A stretch of 5,903 bases of DNA from an uncultured Eubacterium sp. GTDB lineage: Bacteria; Bacillota; Clostridia; Lachnospirales; Lachnospiraceae. Shown in pieces: positions 1 through 5,903 of the stretch. Location: assembly GCA_946412445.1 (NCBI GenBank), contig CAMKHH010000084.1:1-5903 (forward strand), in the 5' to 3' direction. Numbering within the stretch: the stretch's first letter is position 1; every line of letters starts with the position of its first letter. The position numbers were made by a program, and so were the translations under genes. Below the pieces are notes generated by a model. The model made no database searches. It saw nothing but the letters and a program-made list of their open reading frames with translations, and was not told the DNA's origin.

Positions 1-828
1 CTTTGGCGTAATATCTTTATATTTTTTAAAACACCGGACGAAATACCCGCTGTCATTAAAGCCGCATCGGTAAGCTGTTTCCGTAACGGACAGGGATTCT
101 GTATCCATAAGATAACAGGCTCGTTCGATGCGATAATAGTTCAGATAATCTATGGGTGTACGATGAATGACAGCATGAAAAAAACGGCAGAAATATTTGG
201 GAGACATTCCGGCAAGTCTGGATAAATCCTCCAGAGTGACAGATGCATTGTAATGGGCATCTATGTACTCTAACACGGGTTTCAGATTTTGAATTCTGCT
301 ATGTTCCACATAACCGGTATCAGAGAACTGATAGTATTCTTTTCGAAACAGTATGCCGTAAAGCTCCAGCAGGCTGCCAAGCGCGGAAAGCTCCCAGCCT
401 GGATTTCCGGTGCGGAGAAAAGAAAAAAGTTTTTCGGAGAGTTCCCAAAGCTCAGGAAAAGAATCATCAAAATGCTGCCGGATGACAATCTGATTTTTTT
501 CAATCTGTCTCAAGTACTTTCGTATTGCAGGCGTTTGCATCAGCAGAAATTTGGGGTCAAAAACCAGACATTCATAGGTGCAATCCGAAGGTTCTCCGCC
601 ATGTATAACGCCGTCGGAAATATAAATCAGATCTCCGGGACCTGCCAGATGATTTTGACCGTCCAGAGAAAGGCGGATATGTCCGCTTTGTACATGGAGA
701 AGTTCTGTTTCTTTATGCCAGTGAAAGGGCATATGATAGCGGGGATGATATTGATCTACGTAGTAATACTCCAGGGGAAAATCACTGGTTCCATGTTGCT
801 TTTTTTCATTATAATCTAAATAATGCAT
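1..828 (-). CDS. AraC-family transcriptional regulator, cupin sensor plus AraC-type HTH (C-terminal tip cut by window edge)
   Basis: Reading the minus strand from the ATG at 828-826 gives 276 codons without a stop, running off the left edge. Residues about 25-80 form an AraC-type cupin sensor, with a histidine-rich strand (YHMPFHWHKE, 31-40) and GPGDLIYIS (63-71). The C-terminal part holds two helix-turn-helix units: about 197-218 (SVTLEDLSRLAGMSPKYFCR) and about 247-268 (SVTETAYRCGFNDSGYFVRC). The end, FKKYKDITPK, is the conserved family tail, so only a few residues should be missing. The start is firm: GGAGGT at 837-832 lies just upstream, and an in-frame TAA at 870-868 precedes it with no other usable start between. 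Members of this family commonly activate adjacent sugar operons on binding a ligand. Its divergent position next to fucose genes suggests it controls them, with L-fucose or an intermediate as effector; that is inference. A plus-strand frame over the same bases (289-819) resembles no family and is a shadow. Confidence 0.93.
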   Translation of the reverse strand, partial: MHYLDYNEKKQHGTSDFPLEYYYVDQYHPRYHMPFHWHKETELLHVQSGHIRLSLDGQNHLAGPGDLIYISDGVIHGGEPSDCTYECLVFDPKFLLMQTPAIRKYLRQIEKNQIVIRQHFDDSFPELWELSEKLFSFLRTGNPGWELSALGSLLELYGILFRKEYYQFSDTGYVEHSRIQNLKPVLEYIDAHYNASVTLEDLSRLAGMSPKYFCRFFHAVIHRTPIDYLNYYRIERACYLMDTESLSVTETAYRCGFNDSGYFVRCFKKYKDITPK

Positions 829-848
829 AGGACCTCCGAAAGGTGAAT

Positions 849-877
849 ATTGTACTGTTTTTTGAAATTATATCACA
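849..877 (-). promoter_or_regulatory. Candidate promoter of the AraC-family gene
   Basis: On the minus strand there is a TACAAT -10 element at 854-849, five of six matches to consensus and about 20 bases upstream of the start codon. Seventeen bases further upstream, at 877-872, is TGTGAT, a poor -35 match. Transcription would begin close to position 842, giving a short leader that still contains the GGAGGT ribosome binding site. The -10 is reasonable; the -35 is weak, so the promoter could be activator-dependent or wrongly placed. Confidence 0.35.
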
Positions 878-889
878 TGAAATCAAGTG
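874..889. promoter_or_regulatory. 16-bp imperfect dyad, candidate operator in the divergent control region
   Basis: The bases CACATGAAATCAAGTG form an interrupted inverted repeat, CACnTGAnnTCAnGTG, with 12 of 16 positions symmetric. It lies midway between the divergent genes and overlaps the putative -35 elements of both promoters, so a protein bound here could affect both directions. AraC-family proteins often bind direct repeats rather than palindromes, so the binder could be a different regulator. No experimental or comparative support is available from this window. Confidence 0.4.
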
Positions 890-905
890 TTTACAAGGAT
901 ACAAT
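877..905 (+). promoter_or_regulatory. Candidate promoter of the fucose operon
   Basis: ATGAAA at 877-882 (four of six matches to TTGACA) and TACAAT at 900-905 (five of six matches to TATAAT) are separated by 17 bases. Transcription would start near 912, about 25 bases before the isomerase start and upstream of its ribosome binding site. The modest -35 fits a promoter that needs an activator. A rival pair, TTTACA at 890-895 with TATAGT at 911-916, has only 15-base spacing and would start transcription at or inside the ribosome binding site, so I prefer the first. Confidence 0.45.
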
Positions 906-923
906 GGGAATATAGTAAAAGAT

Positions 924-929
924 GGAGGA
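924..929 (+). promoter_or_regulatory. Ribosome binding site that decides the isomerase start
   Basis: GGAGGA sits seven bases before the ATG at 937, ideal spacing for a Gram-positive gene. An earlier in-frame ATG at 922 would give a five-residue extension (MEEEK), but that ATG touches this ribosome binding site and has none of its own at a proper distance. The protein from 937 begins [11 protein letters not shown], as expected for FucI. Confidence 0.85.
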
Positions 930-936
930 AGAAAAA

Positions 937-2727
937 ATGGCAAAGAGCAGATTGATAGGAGATTACCCGGTAATTGGAATCCGTCCCACAATTGACGGAA
1001 GACGAGGTTATCTGAACGTGCGCGGATCCTTAGAAGAGCAGACTATGAATATGGCAAAATCTGCTGCAAAATTGTTTGAAGAGAACTTAAAATACTCCAA
1101 CGGTGAACCAGTTAAGGTAATTATTTCAGATACTACAATCGGGCGTGTTGCAGAAGCTGCTGCGTGCGCAGATAAGTTTAAAAAAGAAGGTGTGGATATT
1201 ACCCTTACTGTGACTCCATGTTGGTGCTATGGTGCAGAAACTATGGACATGGATCCGCAGACAATTAAAGCGGTATGGGGATTCAATGGAACGGAACGCC
1301 CGGGGGCAGTATACCTGGCCAGTGTTCTTGCTACTCATGCGCAGAAGGGTCTTCCTGCTTTTGGAATATACGGATATGATGTACAGGCGGCAGACGCAGT
1401 GGAAATTCCCGAAGATGTGGAGGAAAAACTGCTTCGGTTCGGGCGCGCAGCAGTTGCAGCAGCTTCTATGAGAGGAAAATCTTATCTGCAGATTGGATCT
1501 ATGTGTATGGGTATCGGTGGTTCCATTATCGACCCTGATTTTATAGAATCTTACTTAGGTATGCGTGTGGAATCTGTGGATGAAGTGGAATTGATCCGCC
1601 GTATGACAGAAGGAATTTATGACGAAGCAGAATTCCAGAAGGCACTGAAATGGACAAAAGAACATTGTGTGGAAGGGTTTGATAAAAATCCGCCCAAAGT
1701 GCAGAAGACAAGAGAGGAAAAGGATACAGACTGGGAATTCGTAGTAAAGATGATGTGTATTATCAAGGACCTGATGAACGGAAACGAGAATCTGCCGGAA
1801 GGCTGTGAGGAAGAGCGTGTAGGACATAATGCCCTTGCGGCGGGATTCCAGGGACAGAGGCAGTGGACAGATTTTTACCCGAATGCAGATTTTGCAGAGG
1901 CCATGCTGAATACCTCTTTTGACTGGAATGGCGCCAGAGAGCCTTATATTTTGGCGACGGAGAACGATGTGCTGAACGGAATTGGTATGATGTTTATGAA
2001 GCTTTTGACAAACCGTGCCCAGATTTTTGCAGATGTGCGTACTTATTGGAGCCCGGAGGCTGTAAAAGAAGCAACCGGATACGAATTAGAAGGAAAAGCT
2101 ATGGAGGCAGGCGGATTTATCCACTTGATTAATTCCGGTGCAGCATGCCTTGATGCCAATGGAGCTGCTAAAGATGAAAGTGGAAATGCTACGATGAAAC
2201 CATGGTATGAAGTAACCCGGGAAGACCAGGAAGCGATTATGAAGAAAACTACATGGAATGAGGCGGACTTTGGTTATTTCCGGGGCGGTGGATATTCTTC
2301 CAGATTTCTTACAGATGTTCAGATGCCGATTACTATGATTCGCCTCAATCTGGTAAAGGGTCTGGGACCTGTTCTGCAGATTGCAGAAGGATGGACGGTT
2401 ACACTGCCGGATGAAGTGTCTGATAAAATATGGAAACGGACAGATTACACCTGGCCTTGTACCTGGTTTGCACCGAGAACTACAGGAAAAGGTGCCTTTA
2501 AGAACGCCTATGATGTAATGAATAACTGGGGTGCGAACCATGGAGCTATCAGCTATGGACATATTGGCGCGGATTTAATTACCATGTGTGCCATACTGCG
2601 TATTCCGGTATCCATGCATAATGTTCCGGAGGAGAAAATCTTTCGCCCTGCAGCATGGAATGCTTTTGGAATGGATAAAGAGGGGCAGGATTACCGTGCC
2701 TGTGCAGCGTATGGGGCACTTTATAAA
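937..2727 (+). other. fucI: Domain region: L-fucose isomerase
   Basis: This is the isomerase portion, residues 1-597, close to the 591 residues of E. coli FucI. It converts the aldose L-fucose to the ketose L-fuculose with a bound divalent metal (Mn2+ in E. coli). Metal and active-site residues known from E. coli (Glu337, Asp361, His528) have clear counterparts: Glu342 in ATENDVLNG, Asp366 in [12 protein letters not shown], and His542 in [10 protein letters not shown]. The N-terminal [24 protein letters not shown] and the mid-region [16 protein letters not shown] are also characteristic of FucI. FucI enzymes commonly also accept D-arabinose, so the operon may serve both sugars. The catalytic residues and full length indicate an active domain. 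The family call is very secure; whether the domain is free or fused depends on the codon at 2728-2730. Confidence 0.95.
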
Positions 2728-4257
2728 TACGGAGACATTATGGCGGAAAAATTCATGGTGGCGGTAGATTGCGGAGCTTCCGGCGGCAGAGTAATACGGG
2801 GCACTTATGATGGAAGCAGAATCCGCATGGAAGAATTGCACCGTTTTTCAAATGATCCTGTAATCATGGGACAGAAAAAAGGGAGTACCATGTACTGGGA
2901 CTTCCCAAGACTGTTCCATGAAATAAAAATGGGAATCCTGAAGTCCAAAGCAAAGGGCTGTGCTGAAAGTATCGGTGTGGATACCTGGGGAGTGGATTAT
3001 GGACTTCTTGATAAAAATGGTTCCCTTTTGACAAACCCTATTCATTATCGGGATACCAGAACAGAAGGGATGTTGGAAAAAGCTTTTGCCGGCATAGGCC
3101 GGAGGCGCCTGTATCACATTACCGGGAATCAGTTTATGGAATTCAATACGGCATTCCAGTTAATGGCTGACAGGGAACAGAGGGAGCATATTCTGAATCT
3201 GGCGGAAACTATGCTTTTGATGCCGGATCTGTTTACTTATTATCTGTGCGGTGAGAAAAATAGTGAATATACCATTGCTTCCACAACACAGATGCTGGAT
3301 GCGGAAAAGAAAGATTGGTCTGGCGAGGTGCTGGAGACTTTAAGCATACCGGACCGGATACTGGCACCTATTGTAATGCCGGGGACGAAAACCGGAACAT
3401 TTCGGGTAGAACTTTCAAAGGAATTAGGTATCCGGCCAATCGATGTCATTACAGTAGCAGGCCATGATACCCAAAGTGCAATGGCAGCAGTTCCTGCGCA
3501 AGAGGAAGATTTTATTTTTATAAGCTGTGGCACATGGTCCTTGTTTGGGACAGAGCTATCCAGTCCGGTCATTCATAATAAATCTTTTGCGTGCAATATG
3601 ACGAATGAAGGCGGCTGCTGCGGGAAAATTTCCTTCCTTAAGAATATCATCGGCCTGTGGCTGATTCAGGAAAGCCGGAGACAATGGATGCGGGAAGGAA
3701 CAGAATACAGCTTTGGAGAACTGGAAGAAATGGCAAAAAAATCAGCTCCTTTTAAGGCCTTCATCGATGCCGATGCACCTGAGTTTGTTCCGGCAGGGAA
3801 TATTCCGGAGAGAATCCGTCAGTATTGTATAAGAACCGGCCAGACAGTACCGGGGGATGTGGCATCTGTAATCCGATGTATTGACGAAAGCCTCGCGATG
3901 AAATACAAGGATGTGCTTGAAGAAATACAGTATTGTACAGGGAAGAAATATCATGTAATTCATATGGTGGGCGGTGGAGTGCAGAGTGCTTTATTATGTC
4001 AGATGACTGCCGATGCGTGTGGAATACCGGTTATTGCAGGTCCTGTGGAAGCTACTGTGTATGGAAACCTGGCAATGCAGCTTATGGCATCCGGCGAGGT
4101 GAAAAATATTAAGGAGGTTCGAAGTATTATTTCGGACTCCGAGCCGGTCAGAGTCTTTGAACCTGAAAATACAGATATATGGCAGGCAGCATATGAACAA
4201 TACAGGGAAGTTGTCGGTCATCAAAAGAATCAGCAGGAGACAGAAAAATGGAATTGA
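937..4257 (+). CDS. Fused L-fucose isomerase / rhamnulokinase-like L-fuculokinase (single 1106-residue ORF)
   Basis: One open frame of 1106 codons encodes two complete enzymes in pathway order. Residues 1-597 are an L-fucose isomerase (L-fucose to L-fuculose); residues 602-1106 are an FGGY-family kinase that would phosphorylate L-fuculose at the 1-position. Both reactions are cytoplasmic. The isomerase part ends [13 protein letters not shown], matching the usual FucI C-terminus, and the kinase part begins [17 protein letters not shown], a normal FGGY start. Only four residues, YGDI, lie between. They are encoded by TAC, where a TAA or TAG would be expected, plus the nine bases that carry the kinase ribosome binding site. 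FucI and FucK/RhaB are separate proteins in all textbook systems, so this is either a genuine stop-loss fusion or a one-base error. The gene is first in the operon and its end overlaps fucA. Neither half shows an internal frameshift or missing domain. Confidence 0.85.
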   Translation: MAKSRLIGDYPVIGIRPTIDGRRGYLNVRGSLEEQTMNMAKSAAKLFEENLKYSNGEPVKVIISDTTIGRVAEAAACADKFKKEGVDITLTVTPCWCYGAETMDMDPQTIKAVWGFNGTERPGAVYLASVLATHAQKGLPAFGIYGYDVQAADAVEIPEDVEEKLLRFGRAAVAAASMRGKSYLQIGSMCMGIGGSIIDPDFIESYLGMRVESVDEVELIRRMTEGIYDEAEFQKALKWTKEHCVEGFDKNPPKVQKTREEKDTDWEFVVKMMCIIKDLMNGNENLPEGCEEERVGHNALAAGFQGQRQWTDFYPNADFAEAMLNTSFDWNGAREPYILATENDVLNGIGMMFMKLLTNRAQIFADVRTYWSPEAVKEATGYELEGKAMEAGGFIHLINSGAACLDANGAAKDESGNATMKPWYEVTREDQEAIMKKTTWNEADFGYFRGGGYSSRFLTDVQMPITMIRLNLVKGLGPVLQIAEGWTVTLPDEVSDKIWKRTDYTWPCTWFAPRTTGKGAFKNAYDVMNNWGANHGAISYGHIGADLITMCAILRIPVSMHNVPEEKIFRPAAWNAFGMDKEGQDYRACAAYGALYKYGDIMAEKFMVAVDCGASGGRVIRGTYDGSRIRMEELHRFSNDPVIMGQKKGSTMYWDFPRLFHEIKMGILKSKAKGCAESIGVDTWGVDYGLLDKNGSLLTNPIHYRDTRTEGMLEKAFAGIGRRRLYHITGNQFMEFNTAFQLMADREQREHILNLAETMLLMPDLFTYYLCGEKNSEYTIASTTQMLDAEKKDWSGEVLETLSIPDRILAPIVMPGTKTGTFRVELSKELGIRPIDVITVAGHDTQSAMAAVPAQEEDFIFISCGTWSLFGTELSSPVIHNKSFACNMTNEGGCCGKISFLKNIIGLWLIQESRRQWMREGTEYSFGELEEMAKKSAPFKAFIDADAPEFVPAGNIPERIRQYCIRTGQTVPGDVASVIRCIDESLAMKYKDVLEEIQYCTGKKYHVIHMVGGGVQSALLCQMTADACGIPVIAGPVEATVYGNLAMQLMASGEVKNIKEVRSIISDSEPVRVFEPENTDIWQAAYEQYREVVGHQKNQQETEKWN
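2728..2742 (+). promoter_or_regulatory. Fusion junction: sense codon at the expected stop, with retained internal ribosome binding site and start codon
   Basis: The isomerase LYK codons are followed by TAC at 2728-2730, one base away from TAA or TAG. Next comes GGAGA at 2731-2735, then CATT and the ATG at 2740-2742 that starts the kinase homology. This is the normal architecture of two tightly spaced operon genes with a stop, a Shine-Dalgarno and a start. Because the gap is a multiple of three, loss of the stop joins the frames. The retained ribosome binding site could still start a free kinase, so both a fused and a short product are possible. Confidence 0.7.
2740..4257 (+). other. Domain region: rhamnulokinase-like FGGY carbohydrate kinase, probable L-fuculokinase
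   Basis: This portion would be a 505-residue protein if begun at its own ATG, close to the length of RhaB and FucK. In its own numbering, the N-terminal phosphate loop DCGASGGR is at 10-17. The sugar-site motif [11 protein letters not shown] is at 81-91 and HYRDTR at 102-107. The catalytic base is Asp243 in GHDTQSA (E. coli RhaB Asp237). ATP-site motifs are CGTWSLFG at 263-270, GGGVQ at 411-415 and GPVEAT at 434-439. The signatures ([35 protein letters not shown]) match rhamnulokinase RhaB rather than E. coli FucK. Because it sits between FucI and FucA, its substrate is probably L-fuculose; L-rhamnulose remains possible. It shows no lost catalytic residue. Family call secure, substrate inferred. 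Confidence 0.9.
4235..4257 (+). promoter_or_regulatory. fucA ribosome binding site and stop/start overlap
   Basis: AGGAGA at 4235-4240, inside the end of the kinase frame, lies seven bases before the fucA ATG at 4248. The kinase stop TGA is at 4255-4257, so the two genes overlap by 10 bases in different frames. This arrangement favours translational coupling, with ribosomes finishing the kinase able to restart at the aldolase. Confidence 0.8.
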
Positions 4258-4937
4258 AATATAAAGAGTTAAGAGAACAGATATGTGATATATGTCATAA
4301 GATGTGGCAGAAAGGATGGGTTGCGGCTAATGACGGAAATATTTCGGTCAAGCTTTTGGATGGCACCTTTCTCGCAACGCCTACAGGTATGAGCAAGAGC
4401 TTCATTACTCCGGAAAAATTAGTACATATTGACAAAAATGCAAATATTCTGGAGGCAGAAGAAGGGCTTCGTCCATCTTCTGAAATAAAGATGCACCTTC
4501 GCTGTTATGAAGAACGTGAGGATGTTGGGGCTGTACTTCATGCACATCCCCCGGTTGCAACGGGATATGCAGTGGCAAATAAACCTTTAGATGAGTATTC
4601 TATGATTGAAACAGTCATTGCGCTGGGATCTGTACCGGTAACCCCCTACGGGACACCATCTACCTACGAGGTTCCGGATGCGATTGCTCCATATCTTGGA
4701 GTTCATGATGCAGTGCTGTTACAGAATCATGGGGCTTTAACGGTAGGAGCAGATGTTATTACAGCATATTATCGTATGGAAACACTGGAGCTTTTTGCAC
4801 AGATCAGCTTAAATGCCCATTTACTGGGAGGGGCACAGGAAATTTCAAGGGATAATATTAATCGCCTGATTTCCATGCGCCAGGCATACCAAGTGACAGG
4901 AAGGCATCCGGGATATAAAAAATATTCAGAACTTTAA
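4248..4937 (+). CDS. fucA: L-fuculose-1-phosphate aldolase (class II, zinc-dependent)
   Basis: The 229-residue protein belongs to the class II aldolase/adducin family and is near the 215 residues of E. coli FucA. It should cleave L-fuculose-1-phosphate to dihydroxyacetone phosphate and L-lactaldehyde in the cytoplasm. Visible family signatures are [10 protein letters not shown] (27-35), TPTGMSK for phosphate binding (44-50), SSEIKMH with catalytic Glu79, HAHPP with zinc ligands His98 and His100, and QNHGALTVG with zinc ligand His161. These correspond to E. coli Glu73, His92, His94 and His155 at a constant offset of six. The gene overlaps the kinase by 10 bases and closes the operon. The related rhamnulose-1-phosphate aldolase and ribulose-5-phosphate 4-epimerase (AraD) share the fold, but overall pattern and neighbours favour FucA. 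Confidence 0.93.
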   Translation: MELKYKELREQICDICHKMWQKGWVAANDGNISVKLLDGTFLATPTGMSKSFITPEKLVHIDKNANILEAEEGLRPSSEIKMHLRCYEEREDVGAVLHAHPPVATGYAVANKPLDEYSMIETVIALGSVPVTPYGTPSTYEVPDAIAPYLGVHDAVLLQNHGALTVGADVITAYYRMETLELFAQISLNAHLLGGAQEISRDNINRLISMRQAYQVTGRHPGYKKYSEL

Positions 4938-4945
4938 AGAGTATA

Positions 4946-4979
4946 AGGGACATGGACAAGTTATTTTTTCCATGTCCCT
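4946..4979 (+). terminator. Perfect 11-bp hairpin just after fucA, possible terminator or 3' end
   Basis: AGGGACATGGA at 4946-4956 pairs exactly with TCCATGTCCCT at 4969-4979 around a 12-base loop. It begins nine bases after the fucA stop, the usual place for an operon terminator. It is not a textbook intrinsic terminator: the T-run (4964-4969) is in the loop and the start of the right arm, and the bases after the stem are AAACC. It may instead stabilise the mRNA 3' end or work with the next hairpin. Confidence 0.55.
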
Positions 4980-4994
4980 AAACCAATGTGCGGA

Positions 4995-5032
4995 CAGAAA
5001 TAGATGCTGGAGGAATTCAGCATCTATTTCTG
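4995..5032 (+). terminator. Perfect 15-bp hairpin between fucA and the ABC transporter gene
   Basis: CAGAAATAGATGCTG at 4995-5009 pairs without mismatch with CAGCATCTATTTCTG at 5018-5032 around an 8-base loop. It lies about 15 bases beyond the first hairpin and before the promoter of the next gene. The right arm is moderately T-rich, but no proper T-tract follows. It is placed to act as a second stop for the fucose transcript, or as a boundary element between the two units. Function is inferred from position and pairing only. Confidence 0.5.
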
Positions 5033-5061
5033 CATTAAAGAAGTAAATTTTCTTAAAAACC

Positions 5062-5090
5062 TTGACATATGGTAGAAGTTATTCTATTAT
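5062..5090 (+). promoter_or_regulatory. Near-consensus sigma-A promoter for the ABC transporter operon
   Basis: A perfect TTGACA at 5062-5067 is followed after exactly 17 bases by TATTAT at 5085-5090 (five of six matches). Transcription would begin around 5097, leaving a leader of about 82 bases before the start at 5179. An 8-bp perfect palindrome, AACGCGTT at 5104-5111, lies just downstream of the expected start and could be an operator. The strength of this promoter shows the transporter is a transcription unit separate from the fucose genes. Confidence 0.75.
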
Positions 5091-5178
5091 TTATATAAAA
5101 GTTAACGCGTTCACTTAAATGCTTATGGTCAAAAACCACATAGGTAATTAAAGAAACTCTTGAAGAAATGGAGAAATC

Positions 5179-5903
5179 ATGGAAAAAATTCAAGTGAAAA
5201 ACGTTTACAAGGTTTTTGGCTCGTCACCAAAGCAGATGCTTCATTTTCTGGAAGCCGGGGAGGACAAAGCAACCCTGTTCAAGGAGCATCAACATATTGT
5301 CGGCGTAAATAATGCATCCTTTAGCGTGCAGGAGGGTGAGATTTTTGTAATCATGGGGTTGTCGGGAAGTGGAAAATCAACCTTAGTCCGATGCATTAAC
5401 AGGCTTATAGAGCCAACCAGTGGAGAAGTTTACATAGATGGAGAGAATATCGTAAATGCTGACAGGTCCCGGCTGATAGAGATACGCAGAAAGAAAGCCG
5501 CAATGGTTTTCCAGAATTTTGCACTTTTCCCCCATCGGAATATTCTTGAAAATGTTGCTTATGGTCTTGAAATCCAGAAAGTGAATACAGCCCAGCGAAA
5601 CAGGAAAGCACTTGAAATGCTCGAGGTAGTGGGTCTCGCGGGTTATCAATATGCTAAGCCGGAGGAACTTTCAGGAGGCATGCAGCAAAGGGTCGGACTT
5701 GCCAGAGCTCTGGCTACAGATGCCGATATCTTACTGATGGATGAGGCTTTTAGTGCGCTGGATCCACTAATCAGAAAGAATATGCAGAATGAGCTGCTGG
5801 CACTGCAATCCCGGATAAAAAAAACAATCCTGTTTATTACGCATGATTTGGATGAAGCTTTGAAATTAGGAGATAAAATTGCAATCATGAAGGATGGCTG
5901 TAT
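5179..5903 (+). CDS. Glycine betaine/proline-type ABC transporter ATP-binding protein (partial, C-terminus beyond window)
   Basis: 241 complete codons are visible before the right edge. The protein is an ABC ATPase of the quaternary-amine uptake group (ProV/OpuAA), which powers import of osmoprotectants such as glycine betaine, carnitine or proline at the inner face of the membrane. Motifs in order: Walker A GLSGSGKST at 60-68, Q-loop Gln112 in VFQNFALFPHRNILEN, signature LSGGMQQRVGLARALA at 164-179, Walker B ILLMDEAFSALDP at 184-196, and H-loop His222 in ITHDLDEA. The long N-terminal stretch before Walker A and the phrase MDEAFSALDPLIR are typical of ProV/OpuAA. Full-length relatives usually carry C-terminal CBS domains, which would lie outside the window, and permease and binding-protein genes would be expected next. 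The ATG is preceded by GGAG at 5170-5173. It has its own promoter and no evident link to fucose metabolism. The exact substrate is not determinable here. Confidence 0.92.
   Translation, partial: MEKIQVKNVYKVFGSSPKQMLHFLEAGEDKATLFKEHQHIVGVNNASFSVQEGEIFVIMGLSGSGKSTLVRCINRLIEPTSGEVYIDGENIVNADRSRLIEIRRKKAAMVFQNFALFPHRNILENVAYGLEIQKVNTAQRNRKALEMLEVVGLAGYQYAKPEELSGGMQQRVGLARALATDADILLMDEAFSALDPLIRKNMQNELLALQSRIKKTILFITHDLDEALKLGDKIAIMKDGC

Noticed and set aside
289..819. A 176-codon plus-strand frame beginning MNSAMFHITGIRELIVFF
   Set aside because: It lies entirely antisense to the AraC-family gene, whose motifs are unmistakable. It shows no family resemblance and no convincing ribosome binding site, so it is a shadow frame.
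890..916. TTTACA (890-895) with TATAGT (911-916) as the operon promoter
   Set aside because: The spacing is only 15 bases, and the transcription start would fall at or within the ribosome binding site, leaving almost no leader. The pair at 877-882 and 900-905 fits better.
922..936. Earlier in-frame ATG at 922 as the isomerase start
   Set aside because: It directly abuts the GGAGGA that serves the ATG at 937 and lacks its own spaced ribosome binding site. The extra MEEEK is simply the ribosome binding region read as protein.
2086..2562. A 158-codon minus-strand frame inside the isomerase region
   Set aside because: It is antisense to a well-conserved enzyme including active-site segments, with no recognisable domain. 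The other minus-strand frames across 1126-4224 are rejected for the same reason.
5383..5888. Minus-strand frames opposite the ABC ATPase
   Set aside because: The plus strand here carries Walker A, signature, Walker B and H-loop motifs in correct order and spacing. The minus frames are shadows without domain features.
1..5903. CRISPR arrays, tRNA or rRNA genes, insertion sequences, phage genes
   Set aside because: Apart from the two intergenic hairpins I saw no repeated spacer pattern, RNA gene, transposase motif or flanking inverted repeats. The window is almost wholly explained by four reading frames and short control regions.

Overview
This window reads as a carbohydrate-utilisation locus from a Gram-positive anaerobe, most likely a gut Clostridia member of the Lachnospiraceae type. 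That assignment is an inference. It rests on the moderate GC content, the strong GGAGG-type ribosome binding sites, the L-fucose genes and the OpuA-like transporter ATPase. No species can be named from the sequence alone.

Layout: (1) Positions 1-828, minus strand: an AraC-family transcription factor with an N-terminal cupin sensor and a C-terminal double helix-turn-helix. Its last few residues run off the left edge. (2) Positions 829-936: a divergent control region with back-to-back promoter candidates and a 16-bp imperfect dyad between them. (3) Positions 937-4257, plus strand: one uninterrupted reading frame carrying a complete L-fucose isomerase (FucI) followed in frame by a complete rhamnulokinase-like FGGY sugar kinase. 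(4) Positions 4248-4937: L-fuculose-1-phosphate aldolase (FucA), overlapping the end of the kinase by 10 bases. (5) Positions 4938-5178: two perfect hairpins, then a near-consensus promoter with a leader of about 82 bases. (6) Positions 5179-5903: the start of an ABC transporter ATPase of the glycine betaine/proline (ProV/OpuAA) type, cut off by the right edge.

The plus-strand operon encodes the core L-fucose route: L-fucose to L-fuculose (isomerase), to L-fuculose-1-phosphate (kinase), to dihydroxyacetone phosphate plus L-lactaldehyde (aldolase). The divergent AraC-type protein is its likely regulator. No fucose transporter, mutarotase, lactaldehyde reductase or propanediol gene is visible here.

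The most unusual feature is the join between isomerase and kinase. The isomerase reaches its normal C-terminus (LYK), and the next codon is TAC where a stop would be expected. It is followed directly by a ribosome binding site and the natural ATG of the kinase, all in one frame. The two enzymes are therefore predicted to be made as one protein of 1106 residues whose four-residue linker is the translated remnant of a stop codon and Shine-Dalgarno region. This is either a recent stop-loss fusion of consecutive pathway enzymes or a one-base sequencing error.
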